From contig NZ_PPEI02000002.1 in assembly GCF_002899895.1 (NCBI RefSeq), positions 372,001 through 436,000 of the forward strand: a stretch of DNA of 64,000 nucleotides, in the 5' to 3' direction. Positions 17,001-24,599 of the stretch are shown here, in pieces (within the stretch, counting starts at the first letter, position 1; each line of letters opens with the position of its first letter). Below the pieces are notes generated by a model, which ran no database searches, had not been told where the DNA came from, and worked only from the letters and a program-made list of their open reading frames with translations. This DNA comes from Chryseobacterium oncorhynchi (GTDB lineage Bacteria; Bacteroidota; Bacteroidia; Flavobacteriales; Weeksellaceae). A program made the translations under genes and the position numbers.

Positions 17001-17585
17001 TCACAGAAAATGCTTAGGTTTTTCTTTCCGCGCTGCATGCTCTGCGATTTCATCAATACGTTTCTGGCGGGTTTCAGGTCTTTTTGCTAAAACAATCCAT
17101 TGCAGCATCATTTTTTTCATGGATTTACTCAAATTTAAAAAATAATCCTTTGCGCCACTATGAATTTCAAACGCTGCATCCAGATCTTCAGGAATAATGA
17201 GTTCTTCCACACTATCCAAAATAGTCCAGGAACCATTTTCCTTAGCTATTCTGATGGTTTCATATCCTGCCTGCATCATCAACTTACTTTCGATCAGTCT
17301 TTCAATCTTTTCCTTATTGATTTTTGACCAGGTACTGTTCGGTTTACGTTTACTAAACAATTGCATGAAAGAATGTGGGTTAATTGTTTTTCTTGTACTG
17401 TCAATCCATCCGAAACAAAGAGATTCATCCACGAGATCACTCCATTTTGCAACTGGTAAATCAGACTTTGCAGTGTTGCAAATAACCCATACAGATTGTT
17501 CAGACTGGTGGTTTTCTTCCAGCCACGTTCGCCATTCTTTGCTTGTATTAATCGTTATTGCTTTTCTTTCTCCTACAGGTTGCAT
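17001..17585 (-). CDS. YdeI/OmpD-associated family protein
   Basis: A 194-residue cytoplasmic protein of the YdeI/OmpD-associated family, sometimes called bacteriocin-protection proteins. Family marks are the N-terminal W-R-T-W-L-E-E-N-H motif, the stretch LVDESLCFGWIDSTRKTINP, and R-K-P-N-S-T-W-S-K-I-N-K. The C-terminal third, with W-I-V-L-A-K-R-P-E-T-R-Q-K-R, is also typical. The molecular function is not established; genetic reports link members to resistance against antimicrobial peptides. It is a single gene here. Confidence 0.85.
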   Translation of the reverse strand: MQPVGERKAITINTSKEWRTWLEENHQSEQSVWVICNTAKSDLPVAKWSDLVDESLCFGWIDSTRKTINPHSFMQLFSKRKPNSTWSKINKEKIERLIESKLMMQAGYETIRIAKENGSWTILDSVEELIIPEDLDAAFEIHSGAKDYFLNLSKSMKKMMLQWIVLAKRPETRQKRIDEIAEHAARKEKPKHFL

Positions 17586-17666
17586 GTTCAGTTGTTTTAT
17601 GTAAAATTATGAAAAACAGGTGACAACAGTTTGTCAGGATGCACAGATATTTTCTTCAATCACACA

Positions 17667-17699
17667 AAAAAGATGAAACAATATACTGTCTCATCTTTT
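17667..17699 (-). terminator. Rho-independent terminator after phosphodiesterase gene
   Basis: On the minus strand AAAAGATGAGACA pairs with TGTTTCATCTTTT (13 bp, one G-U wobble) around the loop GTATAT and runs into T6. It begins 15 bp after the stop of the phosphodiesterase gene. The hairpin is nearly symmetrical and could also act in the other direction. Confidence 0.85.
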
Positions 17700-17714
17700 A
17701 TCTTTAATTAAGAA

Positions 17715-18659
17715 TTATGGTAAGCTGATCTTTTTACCCTGCTCAGGGAAAATATAATTTACCTTTAATGGATTATTTTCCAGTAATTCTTTCTTTATAA
17801 TCTCAGGATTATCGCTTGTTGGCTTTCTATGGGTAATTACGACACTTAAATTCTCCAGATTTTTTTGTCCGATTTTTTCTTTTAGTTTACTTAATTCCTC
17901 CGTCAACAGATTGGGAGTAAGGTGGCCAAACAACAAATTTTCGGGTTGGCTGTTAGGAAAAGAGACTTCAATTAAAATTGTATTTAACTGTCTTTTCTTA
18001 ATAAGTGGCGCAATATTGTTCCATAGATTATTAAGCTTGTCTGATTTTTCCACTCTATCAGCTCCTGTATCTCCAAAGTAAAGTAAATAATGTTCACCAT
18101 TTCTTACAAGCGCAGCACTGCTTTTATAAGGGTTCACATGGCTTAGTTCATATCCTGTTAAGAAAAATGAAGTTTTTTGTGTAGGAACCTCTATTCCCTC
18201 CTGAAGTTCGTTATAATGGTACTTTCCAAGGATAGGTTTTTGTCCCTGATCTGCAAAATTAATCCAGGTATCTGTGATAAAGTAATGATTTTGCAAAATT
18301 TGAAGTACAGGCGCTATCCCGAAAATATCTTTTTTAGAATCCGCAGGAGAATTAATAATAAGCCCTGATAAATGATCCAAATGACCATGTGAAATAAAGT
18401 ACCCCTTTATCTGATCCTTTAGAACTGTTTCTGTTGATCCGTCGAGGCTTTTCAATTGGATCGCCTTACGGATTCCTGTATTTATTGTACCTGCATCCAG
18501 GCATAGAAATGTATTATCTTTTGGACCTCCCACTAAATAGGCAGACAGGTTATCTTCCTCTTCTCCACCGTATATACCTAACGGAATAAGATCGAAATTT
18601 TGTGCCTGACAGGCAATATGCACAAGGAAAGCAAATAAAGAAAGGGTTATTTTTTTCAT
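17715..18659 (-). CDS. Class II 3',5'-cyclic-nucleotide phosphodiesterase, exported
   Basis: A 314-residue metallo-beta-lactamase-fold enzyme with an N-terminal signal peptide (cleavage near A-C-Q-A-Q, residue 19-20), so it should act in the periplasm. The zinc motif is HGHLDHLSG (His91, His93, Asp95, His96); the class II signature appears as L-I-E-V-S-F-P-N and GHLTPNLLTEELSKL. The family includes yeast PDE1, Dictyostelium PdsA and the periplasmic CpdP of Vibrio fischeri, which hydrolyse cAMP. By homology it would degrade extracellular or periplasmic cyclic nucleotides; true substrate range is not shown. No cyclase gene is in the window. Confidence 0.85.
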   Translation of the reverse strand: MKKITLSLFAFLVHIACQAQNFDLIPLGIYGGEEEDNLSAYLVGGPKDNTFLCLDAGTINTGIRKAIQLKSLDGSTETVLKDQIKGYFISHGHLDHLSGLIINSPADSKKDIFGIAPVLQILQNHYFITDTWINFADQGQKPILGKYHYNELQEGIEVPTQKTSFFLTGYELSHVNPYKSSAALVRNGEHYLLYFGDTGADRVEKSDKLNNLWNNIAPLIKKRQLNTILIEVSFPNSQPENLLFGHLTPNLLTEELSKLKEKIGQKNLENLSVVITHRKPTSDNPEIIKKELLENNPLKVNYIFPEQGKKISLP

Positions 18660-18761
18660 GATGAAAAAGGTTACTTATAAATATAAAAAGTGAACAGATG
18701 ATTGATTATAATCTGTCTTTTTTTGAGTTTCTTAAATCACCACAAAAATAAAAAAATATGG

Positions 18762-20273
18762 CTATTTTACGGTCTCTTTTTCTATCTTTAAAAGCATTTC
18801 TTTTGCATTTTGATTAGCCGGATCTAATTCTAAAACTTTCAAATAATCCTTTTTCGATAATTGATATTCTTTCTTATTGAAATATCCTTCACCACGACTG
18901 TCATATGTATTAGCAGATTTTGGAAACTCATTGACGTTCAAATTAAAAATTTTAATTGCCGAATCTATATTTCCGTCTTTTAGAAATTCATAGCCAAGTT
19001 CATTCAACTCATTTTCATTAGAAAAATTATAGTCGGTACTATTGTTCTTTTTAAGTTTCTTGTATAGCTCAATGCCTTTATCAATATTCTTATAACACTC
19101 TTTTCTTATCGTTAAGGCTATAGGTTCTTTTTGGGATTCAATGGGATAGTTTTTCCAATTATTCAGACTGGCAATACTGCATACAATCTCATCTATTAAT
19201 CTGATGTTTCTGCCGTTTGTCATTACGACTACTCCATTTCCGCCATCCACACTACCCACATAATAACAAACAAAGCCCTCGTTTCCACCACTGTGTCCAA
19301 AATATTTTGTTCCTTTAAAGTCGTTCAAGAACACTCCTAAATTATTTTCCACTCTTTTTGCAGACATTACTTTAGACAATACTTTATTAGAATTTCCTAA
19401 TAATGACAATTGTGTATCAATGACATATTTTGCTAAATCAGAGGGGTTTGTCCATAAACCGGCCGGTGCTTTTTCCGGATAGATATGGTATTTCCCTTTC
19501 ACTTCCTTGCCATTTGCATGATATCCTGTAGCCAGCAGACTGGCTTTATCTTCTAAAGGAGGTTGGTTAAAAGAACTTTCGTTCATCCCCAATGGAGCTA
19601 ATACATTCTTCATCATATAATCCTCATATTTTTCTCCCGTTACATTTTCAAGAATTAACTGAGTAATGACTGTTCCGCCACCTGAATACTGAAACTTAAG
19701 CCCTGGTTCAAATACAGACCTTACCGCCCCTGAATTTGCCGGTGGTACCCCATTCAATATTTCTATAATCGTTGGCAATTTTTTCCCTTTTTCGTACCCA
19801 TAAAAACCGTGACCAGATAAACCTGCCGTATGACTCAATACATTGGAAATTGAAATTTTTTTCCCTTTTGTTATAGCTTCATCGTATGGAAATTTCCAAT
19901 CTGTTAGATAATTATTGATGTCATTATCTAAATCTAATTTTCTTTCCTGAACCAGTTTCAAAATTCCAAGACTGTTGATTGATTTACTGATCGATGCTGC
20001 CTGAAAAAGAGTTTGGGGAGTAGCGGGTTTATGTTCAGAAACATCTGCGTAGCCGTAGGCTTTTACCCACTCTATTTTATAATCCTTAATAACAGCAATA
20101 CTTACTGCATTAGCATTGTAGAGAGCCATTCTTTCTTTTAAAGTCCACTTTTTAGTTTTGGACTTATCCCAATAGTTTAGCTTGGTTTCGAATAGGTTTA
20201 TTTTATCGTTTATATTCTGTGCAAAAATATTAAGTGATAAAAATAGAATAATGATCAAACATATCTTTTTCAT
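18762..20273 (-). CDS. Serine hydrolase (beta-lactamase/PBP class C fold) with C-terminal TPR repeats
   Basis: A 503-residue exported protein (signal peptide 1-19, ...N-I-F-A-Q). The class C beta-lactamase-like domain has S-I-S-K with catalytic Ser94 and Lys97, Y-S-G near residue 195, and HSGGNEG as the third motif, equivalent to K-T-G. It is followed by a ~130-residue tail with two tetratricopeptide-type repeats (EFLKDGNIDSAIKIFNLNVN; then G-Y-F-N-K-K-E-Y). Such proteins are more often peptidases or esterases than true beta-lactamases. The start is set at ATG 20273; an upstream TTG would add two residues only. Confidence 0.88.
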   Translation of the reverse strand: MKKICLIIILFLSLNIFAQNINDKINLFETKLNYWDKSKTKKWTLKERMALYNANAVSIAVIKDYKIEWVKAYGYADVSEHKPATPQTLFQAASISKSINSLGILKLVQERKLDLDNDINNYLTDWKFPYDEAITKGKKISISNVLSHTAGLSGHGFYGYEKGKKLPTIIEILNGVPPANSGAVRSVFEPGLKFQYSGGGTVITQLILENVTGEKYEDYMMKNVLAPLGMNESSFNQPPLEDKASLLATGYHANGKEVKGKYHIYPEKAPAGLWTNPSDLAKYVIDTQLSLLGNSNKVLSKVMSAKRVENNLGVFLNDFKGTKYFGHSGGNEGFVCYYVGSVDGGNGVVVMTNGRNIRLIDEIVCSIASLNNWKNYPIESQKEPIALTIRKECYKNIDKGIELYKKLKKNNSTDYNFSNENELNELGYEFLKDGNIDSAIKIFNLNVNEFPKSANTYDSRGEGYFNKKEYQLSKKDYLKVLELDPANQNAKEMLLKIEKETVK

Positions 20274-20427
20274 ATTCAAGTAATTAGTTTTATGGATATT
20301 TATTTTTCTCTGTTGACATTATAACAACTCAGAAAAAGGGACTATTACATTTTGAATATTAATTTTTAGAGTTCACATAGAAACTCAACATCTACATCAT
20401 TGCGAATTAGCTTTATGTAAAGACCAT

Positions 20428-20631
20428 TTATTTCCTGCTTTTTTTAATCCTATCTATATTTTCAGCAAAACCTTTGTCATCAGGATTACCAATATAACTC
20501 ACGAAATAAGGCTTTGAAATATGTATCCTTTTAAAATTTTCTTCATTGACTTTCCAATCCATCAGGCTTTTCAATTTAATGATTTCATCATTTTGCAGTA
20601 TTAATTTTGAATGAAATATCGTAACATAAAA
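20428..20631 (-). pseudogene. Possible gene remnant or small protein
   Basis: The minus frame is open for 67 codons, yet its first ATG is at 20562 (M-D-W-K-V-N-E-E-N-F-K-R). The following residues (ISKPYFVSYIGNPDDKGFAE) look like real coding sequence, while the frame closes after a run of seven A at 20439-20445. Shifting by one base at that run keeps another frame open for about ten more codons. This fits a decayed or frameshifted C-terminal fragment, but a 44-residue protein cannot be excluded. Family not recognised. Confidence 0.3.
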
Positions 20632-20671
20632 CTAGTTTTATAGAAATATTTATAAAATAATACTATTTCAG

Positions 20672-20689
20672 TTAATAAAAATTTATTAA
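20672..20689. promoter_or_regulatory. Palindrome upstream of peptide precursor genes
   Basis: TTAATAAA (20672-20679) and TTTATTAA (20682-20689) are exact reverse complements separated by AA. The site ends 27 bp before the start codon of the first precursor gene, a position suited to an operator. The very high AT content means chance cannot be excluded. Confidence 0.35.
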
Positions 20690-20716
20690 TTTCGATTTAC
20701 ACTAAACCTTATTATT

Positions 20717-20860
20717 ATGAAAAATTTAAAGAAAATCCACAGACAAGAAATGAAAACAATTAAAGGAGGAATCAACTGCCCTGGGGGTCAGATATGTTTG
20801 ATCAACGGAAAATGGCAATGTATGCCATATGATGGATGTGGCGGCGGAAATCAACCCTAA
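20717..20860 (+). CDS. Double-glycine-leader bacteriocin-like (RiPP-type) precursor peptide 1
   Basis: A 47-residue peptide. The leader is 18 residues, MKNLKKIHRQEMKTIKGG, ending in the Gly-Gly that PCAT/C39-type transporters cleave. The 29-residue core has four Cys (21, 27, 35, 41) and many Gly (I-N-C-P-G-G-Q-I-C..., ending G-C-G-G-G-N-Q-P). Such short proteins are common in Chryseobacterium and are annotated as bacteriocin-like proteins; some are modified precursors. A second precursor with a matching leader follows 28 bp later. No maturation enzyme, peptidase or transporter gene is adjacent, so activity and export route are unknown. Confidence 0.8.
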   Translation: MKNLKKIHRQEMKTIKGGINCPGGQICLINGKWQCMPYDGCGGGNQP

Positions 20861-20888
20861 ATTGTAAGTACAACCTAATTACTTGACT

Positions 20889-21035
20889 ATGAAAAATTCA
20901 AAAAAAATTTCAAGAGATCAGCTGAAGAACATTAATGGAGGCGCATTAAGCTGCTCTGAAGCATGCTGTCCACCTCCAGGAATTAAAAGATGTCCTTGGG
21001 TCTATTGTGTAGCACCTTGTGAGATATTAAGCTAA
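20889..21035 (+). CDS. Double-glycine-leader bacteriocin-like (RiPP-type) precursor peptide 2
   Basis: A 48-residue peptide with the leader MKNSKKISRDQLKNINGG, again exactly 18 residues and ending in Gly-Gly; 10 of 18 positions agree with the leader of the gene before. The 30-residue core differs completely: six Cys (22, 26, 27, 35, 40, 44), a Pro triplet and hydrophobic end (C-C-P-P-P-G...; W-V-Y-C-V-A-P-C). Same leader with unrelated core is the hallmark of a precursor family processed by shared machinery. A terminator at 21060 closes the two-gene unit. Possible fates are disulfide-bonded bacteriocin or enzyme-modified peptide. Confidence 0.8.
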   Translation: MKNSKKISRDQLKNINGGALSCSEACCPPPGIKRCPWVYCVAPCEILS

Positions 21036-21059
21036 CAAACGGTATATCACATGAAAATA

Positions 21060-21091
21060 AAAAGCCTTAAATTGATTGATTTAAGGCTTTT
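21060..21091 (+). terminator. Rho-independent terminator after the peptide genes
   Basis: AAAAGCCTTAAAT (21060-21072) and ATTTAAGGCTTTT (21079-21091) form a perfect 13-bp stem with a six-base loop. It separates the precursor genes from the AraC gene. Confidence 0.9.
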
Positions 21092-21182
21092 ATAGTGAGA
21101 GAGAAATTTCTCTACCCATGTATTCTAACTTTATTTTTATTTCTTTTATTTGCAATTTATTTCAGACCGCTTACCTCTCAAA

Positions 21183-22019
21183 ATGCCATTGTTTATGGAA
21201 GACAACCTGAACTGTATTTATAAAGTCATCAATTTCATTGAGAAAAATTACGATCAGCAGATTTCTGTGAAAGATTTAGAAGAGGTATCAAATTACTCTT
21301 ACAGAAATATTCAACGTATCTTTAAGTATAGCTGCGGGGAAACAATAGGCGCTTTCCAGCAAAGGCTAAAAGTAGAAAATGCGTACAAACGAATTCTTTA
21401 TACTCAAGAAAGCCTTACGTCTATAGGTATTGAAGTAGGATTTTCTACGATAGCTTCTTTTTCAAAAGCTTTCAAGCAACATTTTGGTATATCTCCTAAA
21501 GAAGCGAAACTAAGCAAGCAACGACTACTTTGCGAACCGGATCTGATACCTGTTACATCAGACATCTTACTGGAGCCCGAAATTGTATATCTTAAACCAA
21601 CACAAGTGTATTATCAGAGTATTCAAACCTATTACAATAATGAGGAAATTGAATTACTCTGGGACAGCTTCATGCACAATGAATTTCTCAGTTCCGATAC
21701 AGAATATTTTGGAGTTATAGCAGACGAACCCTTAATTAAAACTGAAATAAACTGCCGATATGACGCCTGTTCAACCACACAGGCTCAAAATAAAAAGCTT
21801 CCGTCAAAACCCATATTAGGTGGTAGATATGCACGATTTACCCATTCCGGAACTTACGAAACAATAGATGACACTTATACAAAAATTTATTCCCGATGGA
21901 TTTTTAATTCGGGACTTGAGTTTTCGCACACTCCTATTATAGAGAAATATGAAAGGTATGCAGATGATGTGGAAAGCCAGGAGGAACAATTGACTTATAT
22001 TTTACTACCTCTGAAGTAG
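21183..22019 (+). CDS. AraC-family regulator with GyrI-like effector domain
   Basis: A 278-residue regulator with the DNA-binding part at the N-terminus: two helix-turn-helix units of AraC type (ISVKDLEEVSNYSYRNIQRI and SLTSIGIEVGFSTIASFSKA, about residues 20-110), followed by a ~150-residue GyrI/SOUL-like effector-binding domain (from about 125; GGRYARFTHSGTYE is the typical core). This is the layout of Rob-like multidrug or stress regulators. The ATG at 21183 is used; a TTG 33 bp earlier and an ATG at 21195 are alternatives. It follows the peptide genes but is separated from them by a terminator, so regulation of them is only a possibility. Confidence 0.87.
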   Translation: MPLFMEDNLNCIYKVINFIEKNYDQQISVKDLEEVSNYSYRNIQRIFKYSCGETIGAFQQRLKVENAYKRILYTQESLTSIGIEVGFSTIASFSKAFKQHFGISPKEAKLSKQRLLCEPDLIPVTSDILLEPEIVYLKPTQVYYQSIQTYYNNEEIELLWDSFMHNEFLSSDTEYFGVIADEPLIKTEINCRYDACSTTQAQNKKLPSKPILGGRYARFTHSGTYETIDDTYTKIYSRWIFNSGLEFSHTPIIEKYERYADDVESQEEQLTYILLPLK

Positions 22020-22088
22020 ATTGTCAATTTTGGACAACTTTGCCACTATTTATCGATCTAATTTTGCCTTATCAAAAATAGATCAGTT

Positions 22089-23216
22089 ATGCAAAAAAAG
22101 AAAATCATGTTCTTATTACTACCTGTTATCATGTTCTCCTGTTCTCAGGATGAGATAACAACACCTCCCACTTCTGGCACACCTGACCCAGCTTCCGTGG
22201 TTTACAAAATGCCTGAGGAATCAGCTCCACACGAAGGAACCTGGCTTCAGTGGCCACACCAGTATCAATATGGCACCACTTACCGTAACCGACTTGATCC
22301 TACCTGGGTAGCAATGACTAAAGAGCTCGCACAAAGTGAAAAAGTGCATATCATTGCTTATAACAGCACAGAAAAAGACCGTATTGTAGGACTGTTAAAC
22401 AATGCAGGAGTACCATTGAACAATATTGACTTTAAACTGTACGCCACCGATGATTTTTGGGTAAGAGACAATGGGCCTATCTATGTAAAAGATAAAAATG
22501 GCAAGTTGTTTATTCAGGACTGGGGATTTAACGGTTGGGGAAATAAGGCCCAATATAGTAAATGCAATACCATTCCTGCTAAAATTGCTACCGACACCGG
22601 AATTCCAAAAATAGATCTTAATTCGGTAATGATCAATGAAGGAGGAAGTGTTGAAATTGATGGAAACGGAGTATTAATGGCTTGTAAAAGTTCTATTCTT
22701 AACGAAAACAGAAACCCCGGCATGACTCAACAGCAGGCAGAGGCTATTTTCACTAAAAATTTAGGAATCACCAAATTCATCTGGCTGGATGGAAAAGCCA
22801 ATCTTGACATCACAGACATGCATATTGACGGATTTGCCAGATTTGCAAATTCTACCACTATTATCACTATGGATACTAATGATCTGGATTACTGGCAGGT
22901 TCCAAGCAGCGATATGGGTAAGCTTTACAATGCTACACAAAAAAATGGAACAGCTTATCAGTTTGTAAAAGTTCCTTTAACGAAGTATGATGTGACAACC
23001 ACCTATGGAAAAAATGTAGGCAAAGCATCTTATATCAATTATTATATTGCTAATAACCGCGTACTGGTCCCTAATTACAATGATCCCAATGATGTAATTG
23101 CCAACAGGATTATCCAACAATTATATCCTGATAAAAAAGTGATTGGAATTGATTGCCGTAACCTGTTTGCCAATGGCGGAATGGTACATTGTGTAACACA
23201 ACAGCAACCAAAATAG
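22089..23216 (+). CDS. Agmatine deiminase/peptidyl-arginine deiminase family lipoprotein
   Basis: A 375-residue guanidino-group hydrolase of the Porphyromonas-type peptidyl-arginine deiminase/agmatine deiminase family. Family landmarks are MPEESAPHEGTWLQWPH, DDFWVRDNGPI, the His of D-M-H-I-D-G-F-A-R, and catalytic Cys368 in G-G-M-V-H-C-V-T-Q-Q-Q-P. Agmatine deiminases convert agmatine to N-carbamoylputrescine and ammonia and are normally cytoplasmic; here a lipoprotein signal precedes the enzyme (V-I-M-F-S-C, lipidated Cys18, then a Thr/Pro linker), so it should sit in the cell envelope. No carbamoylputrescine amidase gene is nearby. The natural substrate (agmatine or peptide C-terminal arginine) is not settled by sequence. 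Confidence 0.9.
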   Translation: MQKKKIMFLLLPVIMFSCSQDEITTPPTSGTPDPASVVYKMPEESAPHEGTWLQWPHQYQYGTTYRNRLDPTWVAMTKELAQSEKVHIIAYNSTEKDRIVGLLNNAGVPLNNIDFKLYATDDFWVRDNGPIYVKDKNGKLFIQDWGFNGWGNKAQYSKCNTIPAKIATDTGIPKIDLNSVMINEGGSVEIDGNGVLMACKSSILNENRNPGMTQQQAEAIFTKNLGITKFIWLDGKANLDITDMHIDGFARFANSTTIITMDTNDLDYWQVPSSDMGKLYNATQKNGTAYQFVKVPLTKYDVTTTYGKNVGKASYINYYIANNRVLVPNYNDPNDVIANRIIQQLYPDKKVIGIDCRNLFANGGMVHCVTQQQPK

Positions 23217-23233
23217 AAATCTCATAAAAACAA

Positions 23234-23266
23234 AAAAAAACCTACTGGTATTCAGTAGGTTTTTTT
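23234..23266 (+). terminator. Rho-independent terminator after deiminase gene
   Basis: AAAAAAACCTACTG (23234-23247) pairs perfectly with CAGTAGGTTTTTTT (23253-23266), loop GTATT. The A/T ends make it usable from both sides, also for the tRNA transcript's opposite strand. Confidence 0.92.
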
Positions 23267-23273
23267 ATTTCTG

Positions 23274-23358
23274 CGGAGAGAGAGGGATTCGAACCCCCGG
23301 ACCTGTTACAGTCAATAGTTTTCAAGACTATCGCAATCGACCACTCTGCCATCTCTCC
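23274..23358 (-). tRNA. tRNA-Ser (anticodon UGA)
   Basis: Read on the minus strand the 85-nt gene starts GGAGAGA and ends TCTCTCC plus discriminator G, a perfect 7-bp acceptor stem. The anticodon arm is ATAGT-CTTGAAA-ACTAT, giving anticodon TGA; the long variable arm and T-loop TTCGAAT fit a class II serine tRNA. The 3' CCA is not encoded. Confidence 0.96.
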
Positions 23359-23677
23359 CTAAACTCCGGCTATACCGTTGTTTTCAGTGGTGCAAATATA
23401 GAACGATTTTTAATTTCTGCAAAACTTTTATAGAACAAATTTTAACGAAAATTAATAATAGACTAGAAATCAAGGGAATTATTTTTCATTAATTCTGAAT
23501 TCGAAAGATATTAAGTAAGTCAAATCTGCCGTCTATAAAGAGTTTCTCGATAAAAAACAACTTTCCCCTTTCCTGCACTCCATACATATTGATTTACCAA
23601 CAGGTTCAAATGAATATATTATATTTGTAGAGTTCATCATTCATGGACATAACTAAAAACAATAACTATATTTTCAG
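23359..23677. other. Intergenic region upstream of aspartyl-protease-like gene
   Basis: About 320 bp without a gene. A -7-like TATATTTG at 23620-23627, 50 bp before the ATG, is the only promoter candidate; no TTTG is seen at -33. Confidence 0.5.
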
Positions 23678-24532
23678 ATGTTTAATCAATCATTCATTAA
23701 AAGATCGGTTCTTACCGCATCCGTATTTCTATATTCTTCTGTTGCATTGGCGCAAAAAAGTCCCTTAAACATATTACCATCCGGACACCTGATTGTACAG
23801 GCCGAAGTGGAAGGTAAAAAAGGAAACTTCATTTTTGATACAGGTGGAGGTGTTAATCTTTTTCTGGAAAACTTTTCTAAGAACCTTGATCAAAAAGATT
23901 CCTATAATTTTTTAACCTCTTTTCGTGCTACCGGTGAGGAAATTACAGTTCCTATGTTTAAATCAAAAGAAATTATTTTTAATGGTAAAAAATTTAAAGA
24001 TACCTGGTATGCTACCCACAACATGGAAATAAAGGGAATAGACGGGTTAATTTCTTTGGCAATGCTTTACGATACGGAATTCATTATAGATTACACCAAC
24101 AAGGAAATCCTTTTTTCAAAGGAAAAATTGAGTGGAAATAAAGTATTGGATATACAACTGTCTACGAATGCAGATAAATCATTGGATATTTCAACTTATG
24201 TTCTTGTGAACAATACATTTAAAATCAATATTCTTTTAGATTCTGGAGCGGGCAATGATTCTTTCTGGCTGAGTGAACGTCTTATGAGTACTTTGGGTGT
24301 AAAAAAAGAAGATCTTCAGCTTATCGAAAAGAAAAGTGAGTTTAATCCAGCAATAACCAATAGATTTTATAAAGGAAATGTGACTTCTGTCTCTAATTCG
24401 TTTGCGAAAGTTGAAAAACCTAATGTCTTTTTTGTTGAAGGATTGATTTATGAGGGCAAAACAAGTATTAACTGGCTTGGTAAAAAATTAGGATTTAATC
24501 TTAAAGAAAAGAAAATATATATTTTGGATTAA
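23678..24532 (+). CDS. Retropepsin-like aspartyl protease, exported
   Basis: A 284-residue protein with a signal peptide (cleavage near V-A-L-A-Q, residue 25-26). It contains two retropepsin-like halves: F-I-F-D-T-G-G-G with Asp54 and I-L-L-D-S-G-A-G with Asp188, so both catalytic Asp expected of a single-chain aspartic protease are there, as well as the I-D-G-L/I-I-D-Y strand pattern after the first. Similar PDZ-less proteins are widespread in Bacteroidetes; substrates are unknown. It is homologous to the equally long protein at 33823-34677, which lacks both Asp. It ends at a bidirectional terminator. Confidence 0.82.
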   Translation: MFNQSFIKRSVLTASVFLYSSVALAQKSPLNILPSGHLIVQAEVEGKKGNFIFDTGGGVNLFLENFSKNLDQKDSYNFLTSFRATGEEITVPMFKSKEIIFNGKKFKDTWYATHNMEIKGIDGLISLAMLYDTEFIIDYTNKEILFSKEKLSGNKVLDIQLSTNADKSLDISTYVLVNNTFKINILLDSGAGNDSFWLSERLMSTLGVKKEDLQLIEKKSEFNPAITNRFYKGNVTSVSNSFAKVEKPNVFFVEGLIYEGKTSINWLGKKLGFNLKEKKIYILD

Positions 24533-24550
24533 TTATTGACCCAAAGATCA

Positions 24551-24580
24551 AAAAACTGCTTCTTTTCAGAAGCAGTTTTT
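24551..24580. terminator. Bidirectional terminator between convergent genes
   Basis: AAAAACTGCTTCT (24551-24563) and AGAAGCAGTTTTT (24568-24580) form a perfect 13-bp stem with a four-base loop; A and T runs flank both sides. It serves the protease-like gene (plus) and the VOC gene (minus). Confidence 0.92.
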
Positions 24581-24599
24581 ATTTGACTTATGTTGAACA

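Larger units (their letters stand above)
20274..20716. other. Intergenic region with remnant reading frame
   Basis: About 440 bp. It includes a minus-strand open stretch (20428-20631) listed separately and a perfect palindrome at 20672-20689 upstream of the small peptide genes. No consensus promoter was recognised; TAATTTCG at 20687-20694 differs from TAnnTTTG at one base. Confidence 0.5.

Noticed and set aside
16874-17056. 60-codon minus-strand ORF
   Set aside because: Overlaps the end of the YdeI-like gene in another frame and has no conserved pattern.
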